Source: Armigeres subalbatus
Taxonomy: Eukaryota > Arthropoda > Insecta > Diptera > Culicidae
Length of the DNA: 64,000 bases
Direction: 5' to 3'
Assembly: GCF_024139115.2 (NCBI RefSeq)
Contig: NC_085139.1
Coordinates: forward strand, 72,149,203 to 72,213,202
The position numbers were made by a program, and so were the translations under genes. Within the stretch, counting starts at the first letter, position 1, and each line of letters starts with the position of its first letter. The notes under the pieces were generated by a model. That model did not search any database, was not told the DNA's origin, and worked only from the letters and a program-made list of their open reading frames with translations. Positions 44,821 through 56,560 of the stretch are shown in pieces.

Positions 44821-47800
44821 TACGAGCAACCTTAGGGAAGATCGGGTAACCAACCCCGGTGGGAACTATGGTCGTATGCTGACAGGGAAGGGGGGTTTGC
44901 TCCTCTCCGGCCGGAGGTGCAAATCTTATTAAGCGTCTGTTATCCATGTCAGGATCGGCTCACAACAGCGTCTGTTCTCCATGTTAGGGGCGGCTGATCA
45001 TCGTCCGAGTGCCAGCGAGGGACTCTAAGTGAAACTGTGCACCATGGTCCGGAAATTTAGCGGGTTTGGTGTCAGGCCCTGCAAGCCAGCCAAAAAAAAA
45101 ACTCACGCAACGAACAATCAACAAGAGAGTACGGACCGGAACCATCGGCGAAGACCACTGCGACGAAAAGGGACTAGCGATTGGAAACACGGTTAGTGGA
45201 ACTGCAAATCTCTCAACTTCATCGGGAGCACACGCATACTCGCCGATGTGTTCAAGGACCGTGGATTCGGCATCGTAGCGCTGGAGGAGGTTTGTGGGAA
45301 GGGATCAATGGTGCGAACGTTTAGAGGTAATCATACCATCTACCAGAGCTGCGGCAACACACACGAGCTGGGAACAGCTTTCATAGTGATGGGCGATATG
45401 CAAAGGCGCGTGATCGGGTGGTGGCCGATCAATGAAAGAATGTGCAGGTTGAGGATCAAAGGCCGGTTCTTCAACTTCAGCATAATCAACGTCCATAACC
45501 CACACTCCGGAGGCACTGATGATGATAAGGACGCATTCTACGCGCAGCTGGAACGTGAGTACGACAGCTGCCCAAGCCACGACGTCAAAATCATCATAGG
45601 AGATTTGAACGCTCAGGTTGGCCAAGAGGAGGAGTTTAGACCGACTATTGGAAAGTTCAGCGCTCACCGGCTGACGAACGAAAACGGCCTACGACTAATT
45701 GATTTCGCCGCCTCCAAGAATATGGCCATTCGCAGCACCTACTTCCAACATAGCCTCCCGTATCGGTACACCTGGAGATCACCACTGCAGACAGAATCAC
45801 AAATCGACCACGTTCTGATTGATGGACGGCACTTCTCCGACATTATCGACGTCAGGACATATCGTGGCGCTAACATCGACTCTGACCACTATCTGGTGTT
45901 GGTTAAACTGCGCCCAAAACTATCCGTCATCAACAATGTTCGGTAGCGACGACCGCCGCGGTACGACCTAGAGCGACTGAAGCAACCTGATGTCGCCACT
46001 GCATACGCGCAGCATCTCGAGGCAGCGTTGCCGGAAGAGGGTGAGCTCGATGGGGCCCCTCTTGAGGACTGCTGGAATACAGTCAAAGCAGCCATTAACG
46101 ACGCAGCGGAGAACAACGTCGGGTATATGGGTCGAGGTCGACGGAACGATTGGTTCGACGAAGAGTGCAGACAGATTCTGGAGAAGAAGGACGCAGCGCG
46201 GGCGGTCGCGCTGCAGCAAGGTACCCGGCAGAACGTGGAACGTTATAGACGGAAGCGGAGACAGCAGACCCGCCTTTTTCAGGAGAAGAAATGCCGCCTG
46301 GAAGAAGCGGAGTGCGAGGAGATGGAACAGCTGTGCCGTTCTCAAGATACACGCAAGTTCTATCAGAAGCTCAACGCATCCCGCAAAGGCTTCGTGCCGC
46401 GAGCCGAAATGTGCCGGGATAAGGATGGGAGCATCTTGACGGACGAACGTGTGGTGATCGAATGGTGGAAGCAGCACTACGAGGAACATCTGAATGGCGC
46501 TGAGAGTACAGGCAGTGAAAGTCAAGGCAGCGGAGGAGATGACTACGTCAGTTCAGTGGACGATGGAAGCCAACCAGCTCCCACCTTGAGAGAAGTTAAG
46601 GATGCCATTCAACAGCTAAAGACCAATAAAGCAGCTGGTAAGGATGGTATCGGAGCTGAGCTCATCAAGATGGCCCCGGAAAAGCTGGCCACTTGCCTGC
46701 ACAAACTGATAGTCAGAATCTGGGAAACCGAGCAGCTACCGGAGGAGTGGAAGGAAGGGGTTATATGCCCCATCTACAAGTAAGGCGACAAACTGGAGTG
46801 TGAGAACTTTCGAGCGATCACCATCCTTAATGCCGCCTACAAAGTGATATCCCAGATCATCTTCCGTCGTCTGTCACCATTAGTGAACGAGTTCGTGGGA
46901 AGTTATCAAGCCGGCTTCGTTGACGGCCGCTCGACAACGGACCAGATCTTTACTGTACGGCAAATCCTTCAAAAATGCCGTGAATACCAGGTCCCAACGC
47001 ACCATCTGTTCGTTGATTTCAAGGCGGCATACGACAGTATAGACCGCTTAGAGCTATGGAAAATTATGGACGAGAACAGCTTCCCTGGGAAGCTTACCAG
47101 ACTGATCAAAGCAACGGTGGATGGTGTTCAAAACTGTGTGAAGATTTCGGGCGAACACTCCAGTTCGTTCGAATCGCGCCGGGGACTAAGACAAGGTGAT
47201 GGACTTTCGTGCCTGTTGTTCAACATTGCGCTAGAAGGTGTCATGCGGAGAGCCGGGTGTAACAGCCGGGGTACGATTTTCAACAGATCCAGTCAATTTA
47301 TTTGCTTCGCGGATGACATGGACATTGTCGGCCGAACATTTGCAAAGGTGGCAGAACTGTACACCCGCCTGAAACGTGAGGCAACAAAAGTTGGACTGGT
47401 GGTGAATGCGTCAAAGACAAAGTACATGCTTGTGAGCGGAACCGAGCGCGACAGGGCCCGCCTGGGAAGCAGTGTTACGATAGACGGGGATACCTTCGAG
47501 GTGGTCGAGGAATTCGTCTACCTCGGATCCTTGCTAACGGCTGACAACAACGTTAGTCGTGAAATACGAAAGCGCATCATCTGTGGAAGTCGGGCCTACT
47601 ACGGGCTCCAGAAGAAACTGCGGTCGAAAAAGATTCGCCACCGCACCAAATGTGTCATGTACAAGACGCTTATAAGACCGGTTGTCCTCTACGTACATGA
47701 AACTTGGACAATGCTCGAGGAGGACTTGCAAGCACTCGGAGTATTCGAGAGACGGGTGCCGGACAGCAACCCTGCAAAGATGGTGTTCGCTTCCGATCCG

Positions 47801-47977
47801 GCAGGTACGAGACGGCGTGGAGCGCAGCGAGCGAGATGGGCAGACCAGGTGCAAAACGACTTGGCGAGCGTGGAGCGTATCCGAGGATGGAGAGATGCGG
47901 CCTCGAACCGTGTATTGCGCCGTCAAATTGTTGATTCAGTGTTATCTGTTTAGATGTAAACTAAATAAATGAAATGA
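44821..47977 (+). mobile_element. Non-LTR retrotransposon 2, near full length
   Basis: A 3157-bp insertion bounded by ATGTCATCC(A/G)GAA (44808-44820 and 47978-47990, one mismatch). It comprises a leader of about 220 bp, one long frame, and a short 3' tail CTAAATAAATGAAATGA. The leader is shared with retrotransposon 1 but carries an internal tandem duplication (GCGTCTGTT...CGGCT twice, 44934-44993). Confidence 0.9.
45044..47953 (+). pseudogene. Endonuclease-reverse transcriptase with three stops and one deletion
   Basis: An ATG in good context (CACCATGG, 45044) opens one frame of 969 residues that stays in phase to 47953. The only breaks are TAG 45194, TAG 45944 and TAA 46781. Basic N-terminus; AP endonuclease (about residues 45-300: RGFGIVALEEVC, HDVKIIIGDLNAQVG, SQIDHVLIDGRHFSD, DSDHYLVLVKLR); linker; reverse transcriptase with HLFVDFKAAYDS (47003-47038), RGLRQGDGLS, CFADDMDIVG (FADD 47306-47317), NASKTKYM; then FVYLGSLLTADNNVSREIRK and a C-terminal tail. 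Between FERRV and PDSNPAK (about 47753) the usual stretch of some 45 residues found in relatives is missing, in frame. Recently active lineage, now dead. Confidence 0.9.
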
Positions 47978-48371
47978 ATGTCATCCGGAACCGGCTCCAC
48001 AAGAAGCTCCCGCTAGCTGCAGCACTCCTACGACGACTTCCGGGGCAACCAACCGTGCCACATTTCCCACCACCACTAGGAGACCACGATGGCGTTACGA
48101 TTACGCTGATTAGAACTTAGAACCCCTCAACACTTCCCGACTTCACCCAAATTGCCTTGATGCTGCTAGGACCACCATTCACTAAAACAGTAGCCACCCG
48201 GGGCGAAAGGCGCTTTGAAACGCGTCGGGCGGTCAAAGTCAGAAGATAGGCACTTAGAGCGCTGAGACGGCTCCCCATTGGTCACCATGCCAAGGAAAGT
48301 GCGTTAGAAACCGACAAAGAGCAAAGAAGATGAAACAATGGAAGGGTTTTCTCGACACGGTGAATCCGGCC

Positions 48372-48580
48372 CAATTCGCCACCGGATGATGTCCAAAATC
48401 GAACAACGTCCGACGCTCAGGAGGTTTCCAACGCACTGGGGGAATATTTCGCATCCTTCGTTTCGAGAAGTGGTTATAAAGACAGTGTATTCGTCTTCGC
48501 CCAGCTGTCAAACAGATTGTATACACTTGATTTGGAGAACATTTACAGGATACCCATTACCCAGTGGACCCTATACAAAA
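48372..48580 (+). pseudogene. Jockey/I-like LINE fragment
   Basis: One frame reads PPDDVQNRTTSDAQEVSNAL, then GEYFASFVSRSGYKDS. The pattern ANALxExFAxxS is typical of the linker between endonuclease and RT in jockey/I elements. No RT core follows. Probably the same element as 44530-44807. Confidence 0.4.
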
Positions 48581-48622
48581 AGTAAAATCCTTGCTAGGGA
48601 ATCTAACCCACACTCCACTCAC

Positions 48623-51419
48623 TCATGTATCCTGAGCACCCCTAGGGGTACATAGGGCCAACGTAAAAGATCTCCATCCTGGGCGGCTGCTCGCTTTAGC
48701 CTTGACCTGGGCCCAGGTCAGATTCCTGTCGACTTCCTTTATTTCCTTGTTGAGGCTACGCCGCCACGAGCCCTTGGGTCCTGCTGAATTCCAGGCTTGC
48801 AGATTTCGTCTCCGCTCTTTCGTAATGTGTGGTCGACCCACCTCCATTTACGCTCTCGAATTACTGTCGATAGCAGCTTTTGATGACATCGTCAAAGGAG
48901 CTCTCGACATCCAATTGTGAGGCCACCAGGCCCGAATTATAAAACGTAGACATCGGTTGATAAATACTTGCAGTTTCTGCGTAATCTCTGCTGATATACA
49001 CCAAGTTTCACTGGCGTATAACAACACAGATTTTACGTATAAGTTGAATATTCGAAACTTGGTGCGTTGTCTAATCTGATTGGATCTTCATACATTTCAT
49101 AAAATTTCCAAAGCAGCCATAGCCTTCTTGATCCGTGCTCCTATGTCGATCTTGGTTCCACCGTCCGACGCTAGCTGGCTGCCGGAATATTGAAAGTTTT
49201 CGACCTTCTCCACTGCTTACTCAGCTTACTCTGCATATCAGAGCGCCGGGAGCAATATCATCAGCCAAATCAAAGTCGTTTAGATGCTCCATAGCATTAG
49301 GCTGCCAGAGCAGCCCACGGTTTGGTACACGGCCAATCGCACCCACCATGATTTCGTCGATTACGATGAGGAACAGTAGCGGAGCCTCACTCCAGCGGCT
49401 ACCCGGATGGGGCCAGACAAAGCTCCGTTATGCAGGACTCTACACGTAAAAGCTTCGTATTGCGCTTCGATGAGGCCGACGATTTTATCCGGAACTTCCT
49501 TGCGTCTAAGGGCGCCCTACATATTTTCGTGGTTCACACGATCGAATGCTTTTTCATAGTCAATGAATACCAGGTATAGGGACTCTGGGAATTCATTGAC
49601 TTGCTCCAGAATGATTCGGAGTGTGAAAATATGGTCCACACATGATCTTCCTGCCTGCTGCCGTCGGAGAATCGAATCTATTTTCCCCTGTTTCCGATTC
49701 AGGATAAATTTGCACAGAACTTTGAGAACAATGCATAATAACATGATCCCTCGTCAATTGTCGCATCAAGTCAGCCGGAAAAGTTGCGGTTTCCCAAATA
49801 GGGAGCGGGACCATTTGGGCAGCACCCCCTATTCCCGTCCGCAACGTTAATAACTCGACCGCGTTCCAACCAAATTGCATGATTTTTTATACATCACTAG
49901 ATATAGACAGAAACTAACCATGTACTAAAAAACAAGTAATTTGGTTCTAATGCTCCCGAGTAAAAAACGTTGTGGACGGGAATGGGGGGTGCTGCCCAAA
50001 TGGTTCTCTACTGGTTGATGCAACATTTGCGCAGATAGGATGGAGTCAGCTTTGAGTATCTCTGCTGAAATGCGATCGAGCCCAGGAGCTTTGTTGGATT
50101 TCATGCTTCGGGTGGCTGCTTCAATATCCTTCAATGATGGAGCTTCGGAGTTGACGCGGGTAATGCGTCGCATCCTTGGCGGCTCGTGTCGAGATGTTGA
50201 TGGTTGCTCGGGCGTCGAAACTTGAAGAAGTTGTTCAAACCCACGTTTCAGCTGATCAGTTGGATCGGTGAGTAACTGACCTGTCGCGTCTTTTACCGGC
50301 ATCCTCGGATTTATGCTTGCTCCACTCAGGCGTCGTGAGATATCGAAGAGGAGGCGAATATCGCCAGTAGTTGCAGTTTTCTCCCCTTCGTCGGCCAGGG
50401 AGTCCACCCACGCTCGCTTGTCCCGTCAGCAGCAGCGTTTAACTCCCTTCTCTAGAGCCGAATACCGTTGTCGGGACTCGTACTTGGTTGCACTGGTTCT
50501 TGCCCGTTCTATCACGGCCTTTGCTTCTCTACGCTCCTCGATTTTCCGCCATGTTGCACCCGTAATCCACTCCTTCCGCTGAGTGCGCAGCTCAGCCAGG
50601 TTGTTGTCGCTTGTTTCGAAAAAGGCATTCTTGATGGCCGTCTTCTACTCTTCTACGCTATCACCTTCCGGAACATCCGCTGTCCGAGTTCCAAGTTCAT
50701 CAAAGAACAATCTCTTCACATCAGGATCTTCTAGTCGGCGTGTGTTGAATCGCCGTCCAAGTCTCTCATCCCGCCGCTGAATCCGAGCAATGCGTAATCG
50801 GATCTTGCCAATTAGAAGGTGATGGTCAGACGCGATGTCAGCGCTGCGTTTATTCCGGACATCAAAAAGACTCCGTCTCCATGTTTGGCTGATGCGGTCG
50901 ATTTGATTTTCAGTTTGTCCATCACGAGAGACCCACGTGACTTCGTGCATTGGTCGATGGGGAAAAAGCGATCCTCCAATGACCGTGTCGTTATTGCCAC
51001 AAAATTCTGCTAACAGCTCACCGTTTTCACTCATTTCTCCAAAACCATGACGTCACATGACACGCTCATAGTCCGTGTTGTCGGAGCCGATCTTCGCATT
51101 GAAGTCGCCCATGTAGATCTTGATTGAAACTTTATCCACGACGGTATTCAGTTCACTTTATAAATTCTCCTTGTCCTGTAATTCGCCAACATCGGTCGTG
51201 GATTATCGTGAGGTTCCTCACTACTGTTTTGAATCTGGCAATGATTATTCTCTGATTAGTTGGTTCCCACTTGATGAGCACCGCCTGTGCATGGGCGCTA
51301 AGCAGAAAACCAACTCTTCGGTGCCGGGGAGCGTTGTTCCTTCGAATACCCACACTCCACAGCATAAAAATGCACCCAGACGATTGACACCGCCAGCAGC
51401 ACGACCCTGAAGCCCACAA
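48623..51419 (-). pseudogene. Endonuclease-reverse transcriptase, multiply broken
   Basis: Pieces in order on the minus strand: VGFLLSAHAQAVLIKWEP and ARFKTVVRNLTI (51200-51320), endonuclease end (50645-51034: SENGELLAEFCGNNDTVIGG, TENQID, DIASDHHLLIGKIRLRIA), linker and RT start (to 50004: PVKDATGQLLTDPTDQLKR, MKSNKAPGLDRISAEILKA), RT core (49517-49744: QAGRSCVDHIFTLRIILEQV, LVFIDYEKAFDRVNHENM), DFDLADDIA (49256-49282, catalytic LADD) and the tail (48623-48847: KGSWRRSLNKEIKEVDRNLT, RPGWRSFTLALC). Frameshifts and stops separate the pieces. A distinct subfamily from elements 1 and 2. Confidence 0.85.
49811..50003. mobile_element. MITE inserted in retrotransposon 3
   Basis: A 193-bp element. 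CCATTTGGGCAGCACCCCCT and its complement bound TIRs of about 60 bp with small loops and indels. It separates MLHQ (RT linker) from the RT core. TSD uncertain. Confidence 0.8.
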
Positions 51420-51420
51420 A

Positions 51421-51665
51421 ACGAGATCTGTAACACCAATTTTCGAGTCACCACGGGCTTACCGGTTTTCTCGATCAATCAACCCTTTTTATCAGCTGAG
51501 TTGGCTGTCGTCGTGTCCAGAAAGGACACTCCGTGATTGAAAATCTCTCCCCTTCTACCAAGTTGCTGTTTCTGGACATGGCCTAGACGGAACTGACTTT
51601 TCCGGCCAAGTGGCAGCAAATTTTTGCGTTCCCGATCCGAAGAACAACATCCTTATCTTGAAAGT
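51421..51665. other. Possible 5' remainder of retrotransposon 3
   Basis: No frame can be followed. The sequence lies between the endonuclease remnant and the SINE. Confidence 0.3.
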
Positions 51666-51840
51666 GGGCTTCGTGGCCGTGCTGTTAGCGACGTCAATCG
51701 TCTAGACGCATGTGCTAGGGAGTGTTGGTTCGAATCCCGCCCCGGTAAGAAAGAAACTTTTCGTGATCGAAAGATTCTCCACTCCGCTGGGTGTTATGTG
51801 TGTTGTCCGTTGTCTCATGCTTGGTGTTAAGTGTTCAGTC
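51666..51840 (+). mobile_element. tRNA-derived SINE (second type)
   Basis: The head GGGCTTCGTGGCCGTGCTG, A-box-like TGGCCGTGCTGTTAGCG and B box GGTTCGAATCC at 51727-51737 are tRNA-like. The body continues AGAAAGAAACTTTTCGTGAT and TGTGTTGTCCGTTGTCTC. The 3' end is not defined. Confidence 0.65.
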
Positions 51841-52255
51841 TGTACGACCTCTTTTCGATGTTTACGTCTTTTTTTAAGTTTCCAAGTATAGGTCAACTCG
51901 CTGACCTCCTGCACCTCTAAGGTCGTGGAGAGATTGGCCGGCTTCGCGAGAAGCTAGAAGCAGATGGAAGACTGGGCTTCAGACACCACGCGTTTCGAAT
52001 CTCTGGGCACTGGGGAATACCGAGGAACGTCACCTTCCGTCTTCGGCACCCTGCCAGAATCCCGCCATCGCAGGTAAGTGGATACATTATTTGCATGGCC
52101 ATGTATAGTTTTCCAGGTTCATTATAAGGTAGTACAAAAATCTCGACCAACCTCAATAAATTCGTTTGTAAAATAAAGAATTACGTCTGGGAGCCAATTA
52201 ACTTCATTTCCAGCGTTTAGGTTACATTGTTTTCGTACATTTACGTTATTTTGTT
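51841..52255. other. No recognisable gene
   Basis: A minus frame of 79 codons (51917-52156) with no domain. Confidence 0.3.
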
Positions 52256-52272
52256 TGGTAGATTGGGTTTAC

Positions 52273-52852
52273 AGGCTTGGTGGTCATATGGCTACCGCTT
52301 CTGCCTCATACGCAGGAGGTCGTGGGTTCAATCCCAGGCCTGTTCATTTCTCCTACTTTGTATCTTTTCATATATTTCTCATGTTCTAGCAATAGATAGA
52401 ACTGGAAAAGGGCTTTCATATCATTTCTATCTTCTATCCCCCTATAACTACAACTTGATTAGTTCTAGCAGGTAACTGTTAGAATTAGAAATGAGCGAAA
52501 AAGTTTGTTTCGGCATCGAATTAGAACGCTACACCACCCTTTCATTAGTATCACATTGGCAACACGTTAACCAAGATGAACCTCTGCCATAAAATCCTAA
52601 GCCCCAGATGCCAATAAAATTCCGCAGGAACTCGTGGCGAGTGCAGAGGTGTTCTCGGCTTGTAGTGGGCGAGTAACTGCATCATCAATTCCTTCCCATC
52701 CCCGATGACCGTGAGGACGTGGCCAGCGCCGTTATCGACCTTCCAAAATACTAGAGCTCTCGGACTGTGCACATTGAGGTTAGAGTGCAAATCCCATGCT
52801 TCCATCCATTGATTCCCTACTACGAAATGCACGGTCATCATGCTCATGCTCA
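52273..52852 (+). mobile_element. Complete 580-bp SINE with 17-bp TSD
   Basis: The perfect repeat TGGTAGATTGGGTTTAC (52256-52272 and 52853-52869) brackets the unit. The head folds as a tRNA: acceptor CAGGCTT/AGGCCTG, anticodon stem TCTGC/GCAGG around CTCATAC (CAT), T arm TGGG-TTCAAT-CCCA, B box GGTTCAATCCC at 52325. A long body follows, and the 3' end is a simple repeat tail (CATGCT)n at 52840-52852. The 3' half probably derives from a partner LINE, which would supply the reverse transcriptase. Long for a SINE. Confidence 0.85.
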
Positions 52853-52869
52853 TGGTAGATTGGGTTTAC

Positions 52870-55090
52870 GAACTTCTATTCCTCTTCAATAAGATCCCAC
52901 GAAAAAAAATCCCAAAAAAAACGTTGCGTAATAGGTGTACGGCCTCTGATTATCGTCTCTCGGGCAAAACAATAGACGGTTGGTCTCTCGGTCGCGAAAG
53001 TGGCGCTCAAGCCACCAAAAGTTATTAAAACCTTTGAACGATTTTTCGAACGATTGCACAGTTAACAGCGAATCCTCCATTAGTCCAATGTCGATCAGTG
53101 CATAGGAATCAGAAATTCATAAATTATCGGGGACGTTATTAGCATATCGAATCCGTCGCGATTTCGTGACACTGTAAATTTATTTTAATGAAATGCACTT
53201 TTAGAGAAATTCCTCCTCTAAAACATAACTTGAAACATAATAAGTTGACACACTACAACCTTCTGCTACGACAAAGTTATTTAATGGCTAAGAGATCATC
53301 TCATATAATTAGAATAAATAAAACGAAGCTAATTTTAAACATCAATTTTAAACAACACTGAGCTTTTGCCACATATTACTGATCCTTTGAAAACAGTCCT
53401 TGACTCCTTGGTAAGGAAATTTTCCTGGATTTACAGTCGTCTATGTAAAATTGTTTATTTTACTATGACTTATAGTCAATTATTTTTATTTCATTTCAAT
53501 TTATACTCTATATATATAAAACTATACAAATATAAAACCTTATGTTATTCAGTTAACTGTTTAGGATGTAAATTCCAATTACATTTTGGAGACATTTTTT
53601 AAATACGGTGAACAGATTCGTTGGATTGGATGCCTTTGTACCAATACACTATCGTTCATAATCCTAAAAATTTCACACATGTTTTTATGCTCTCTAAAGT
53701 AGCAACCATTTAAATATTCCCATTTACCTTCTGGTCGATGAGCAAACGACAACAACCGTAACAGCAGCAGCCAGGCATTCGTCGTAAGTTTTAAATTAAA
53801 AAATGTCCAACGACCCTTTACTCTGCTCTTTGAGGCTCATATGCTACCAGGCCCCTTGAACAGAAATGGGAACGGTTGATAGGACGAAGGAAACGCTTGG
53901 AAGTTTGGAATTACGAATGCAACGAAATGGTGGTCGCTCGATGGTGAATGATAAACGAGTTTTTTTTTTCGATGAGGGGATTTTTTATTCCTAAATTTCT
54001 CCGAACATAAACGCGGCGGTTGAATGTGGATCTACAAAGCAAATATCTTCTGTATTGTCTAAACACTTCAATTTAGAGAGGTCTGGATGTGACATTTCTT
54101 TTCATCACTGAAATTTGTGGCTAATTCCAAAACGATTCGAATGGTTGTAGTTGTGTTATACCATTCCCACAAAAAAAAATCGATAAAGACGAAGCATACC
54201 GCCTATAATACCATAAATCCAAGATATATGCAAATCAGTACGGTCCCCCTTAGCGTCCGCTTCAACCTAGCAATCGATGACCCGTTGCTTCTTGTGTATG
54301 AAATGCGTTGTCGCGCTTTCTTGGCCCTGTTATAGCGGAACCACGTCTATAGATGATCTTCGCATCCAGAAGAAGTTAACCAAATCTCAGGCATTGACCA
54401 AGCCTTCGTGCCACTGAACGCAGCTTAGGCGAAAAGAAACACCTGAAAAAGCACCTCTCGTTGTTTGGCTGATACCTACTTTCGACGGATGATGAATTTG
54501 AAGACGACGAAACACGACACGCCCTTGACGCGCATTCATTTGCCTACCCACTCCACTGCTTGCCAAACGGTTGCCGGTTCTCAAAACAACGAACGAACGA
54601 TTCAGCGTTGTTCTAATTTATAGAGTCGCCGCAGTCGGATGCACATATAATTATAGACATCGAACAGTAAACTCAAACGAATGCCAAGAGTACCAATAAG
54701 TAGTTTGGTGGACGGTGCAGACTGGCAGCCAAAACGGCCAAGTGCTGCTACCCTTTGAGTATGTGTGTATGCTGCATATGTCCGCGTTTGCAGCGCTATC
54801 AAACTGCATTGGCTGCAATTTTCGATCTACATACTTTTCGCAATGATCGATGACGACGACGGTGATGATCTTCGCCGACGTTCGGTAGACAGAGCAAGCG
54901 AAAAGCAAGATCATGAGCATTCTCACGACAATGATAATAAGCTCACAAAGAAGCAACTAATGGCGTGATTAGCTCCTAATAACAGGTTTTGACCCACGAT
55001 GGCAGCAACCACTTCTGGTCCCAGTCAACTTCTTCTAAACTTATCTGGACGGTTGAAACTGACGACAACAGATGGCGACGGACGGTGTTA
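52870..55090. other. Apparently unique DNA upstream/downstream of a candidate exon
   Basis: Lower-AT patches at 53730-54000 and 54330-55060. A plus-strand GTAAGT follows CATTCGTC at 53785. I could not identify a partner exon for 55102-55209. Confidence 0.3.
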
Positions 55091-55101
55091 GTTGCACTTA
55101 C

Positions 55102-55209
55102 CTAGGGCAGGGTCTAGTACTACTTGGGCGGCTTGTTCCTCGCCGACCGGTGTTTTCAGCCACATCTTTTTCAGCTTCATTGCTACGGGGGATTCCTCCG
55201 ATGTGGCCA
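55102..55209 (-). CDS. Candidate internal coding exon of a host gene (36 codons)
   Basis: On the minus strand a polypyrimidine tract (GTCTTTCTTTTTATC, with TTCTAAT as a plausible branch point about 40 bp upstream) ends CTACTTTCCAG at 55210. The exon is 108 bp and GTAAGT follows at 55101-55096. In the phase that takes one base from the previous exon it is fully open: ATSEESPVAMKLKKMWL, then KTPVGEEQAAQVVLDPAL, leaving one base for the next exon. Both flanking introns are therefore phase 1, so the exon could be included or skipped without a frame change. Codons are GC-richer than the surroundings. I do not recognise the protein; neighbouring exons were not found. Confidence 0.55.
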
Positions 55210-55283
55210 CTGGAAAGTAGATGATAAAAAGAAAGACAACGTGATTAGAACCGGTGTGGTTACGCGATTACTTCGATTAGAGA

Positions 55284-55435
55284 TCAATTCTGGGCCAAAA
55301 TTTGAAAAGGGCGTAACAGCCAAAATTTATTCCTTCTGATTCTTGGCCTACATGTATAGCTATATATGTGGACAAAGAATAAGAAGGAATAAATTTTGAC
55401 TGTTACGCCCTTTTCAAGTGTTGGTCTAGAATTGA
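55284..55435. mobile_element. Palindromic MITE, copy 2
   Basis: Same family as 586-726: AATTTGAAAAGGGCGTAACA and complement around GCTATATATGTGG. The outer TCAATTCT/AGAATTGA extends the TIR. It lies 75 bp from the candidate exon, on its intron side. Confidence 0.85.
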
Positions 55436-56109
55436 CACACGCATAAATTGAAGATTAAAAAATCAAATTCAGAATTGTTGGCTGTTGTAGATAATAGTAC
55501 GCGGATGGCTCATTTTGCATAAAAAAGATTCTGTATGACGAACACTTCGTATAAGGTTTACACTCGAAAAACATTTTTTTTAATTGTGCTAATTATTTCT
55601 TATGCCAAAAATCCTCTTGTGAGATATCCATATGCTAAATATGTTCTGAAAAGTTGCGCCAAGTACAAAAATGCACAAATAGAACACATGGACAGAACCA
55701 TTTCAATACTTATGAAGCTTTCAGAGCTCTTGTTTTACCCGAACAAGGCTGACCAAAAGTAACGAAGGCTGCTATATGGTAATTGTTAATAAATAAATAA
55801 TAAATAAATAAACAAAATGTTGGTAGTTCCCTTCTTTTTGTAAACATGAATTCAACTTCACGAAAACATTTTTATTATATCTCAGTAATTTGTCACTAAT
55901 TTACTTTTCATACAAATTGTGATGTCGAAATTTGTTCATATTTACTTTCCACACTATTTATTGCCATCGCAACTGCGCCTGAGCTGTTACGTCGGCGTCG
56001 TAACATCTGGTTTTCCCGGATCCACCAGATTTTCAACATACTTGTCGGCTGCCTGTTGAGAGTCAGACAAGTAGACTGACTGCAGGGGTTGCGCTCTATG
56101 TAATCCAAT
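55436..56109. other. No recognisable feature
   Basis: A TAAATAAA run at 55788-55815; frames below 76 codons. Confidence 0.35.
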
Positions 56110-56234
56110 ACGGCGTTCTAGGTCCACGACGTTAGGCATAATGGACGTTTAGCATAATTCTGCCTTATTTATAGGCTGTTCTTTGGGTCGTTTACGCCTA
56201 CCGATCTTATGCCTAATGTACTTATGCCTAACGG
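56110..56234. repeat. TTATGCCTAACG motif cluster
   Basis: TTAGGCATAATG, CTTATGCCTAATG and TTATGCCTAACGGGG recur within 100 bp. Similar motifs occur at 29628-29660. Probably a small dispersed element. Confidence 0.4.
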
Positions 56235-56560
56235 GGTATACCCCGGCGTTCCGGTATGGGCGAAGGCACTAGAGGCCCAGTACAATAAGGAATTGAACTA
56301 AGTACACCGGCTGATGTGCAACCGCATAACGCACCATATCGTATGAGACAGTGTGTGCCATCGCCGGTTGATGCCTATCGGCATACTTTTGGAAGGAGAT
56401 GTTGAGCGTTTCTGGAACACGAGAGGAGTACGACGCGTCAAGCGAGTAACTTCGTTACTCAAATGGCAACACGCATGGGACACCGCGATCAAAGGTTATT
56501 GGACCCACCGACTGATTTTGGATGTGTGAGGTTGGATCAATAGAGGACATGGTTGTTTTA
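56235..56560 (+). pseudogene. R1/LOA-like LINE C-terminal fragment
   Basis: Frames read GVPVWAKALEAQYNKELN, VHRLMCNRITH, then after a frameshift RRVKRVTSLLKWQHAWDT and AIKGYWTHRL. This order (APxWAxAL, LLxWQxxWD, GRWTxRLI) is the post-RT region of R1-type elements. Stops and shifts throughout. Confidence 0.65.

Larger units (their letters stand above)
48600..51420 (-). mobile_element. Non-LTR retrotransposon 3, minus strand, decayed
   Basis: Read from 51420 down: endonuclease, linker, reverse transcriptase and a C-terminal tail, in several frames. It is split by a MITE at 49811-50003. Neither the 5' leader nor a TSD is identified. Confidence 0.8.

Noticed and set aside
52272..52342. Functional tRNA-Met gene (CAT anticodon)
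   Set aside because: It is the head of a 580-bp unit flanked by a 17-bp TSD, so it is a SINE promoter region.
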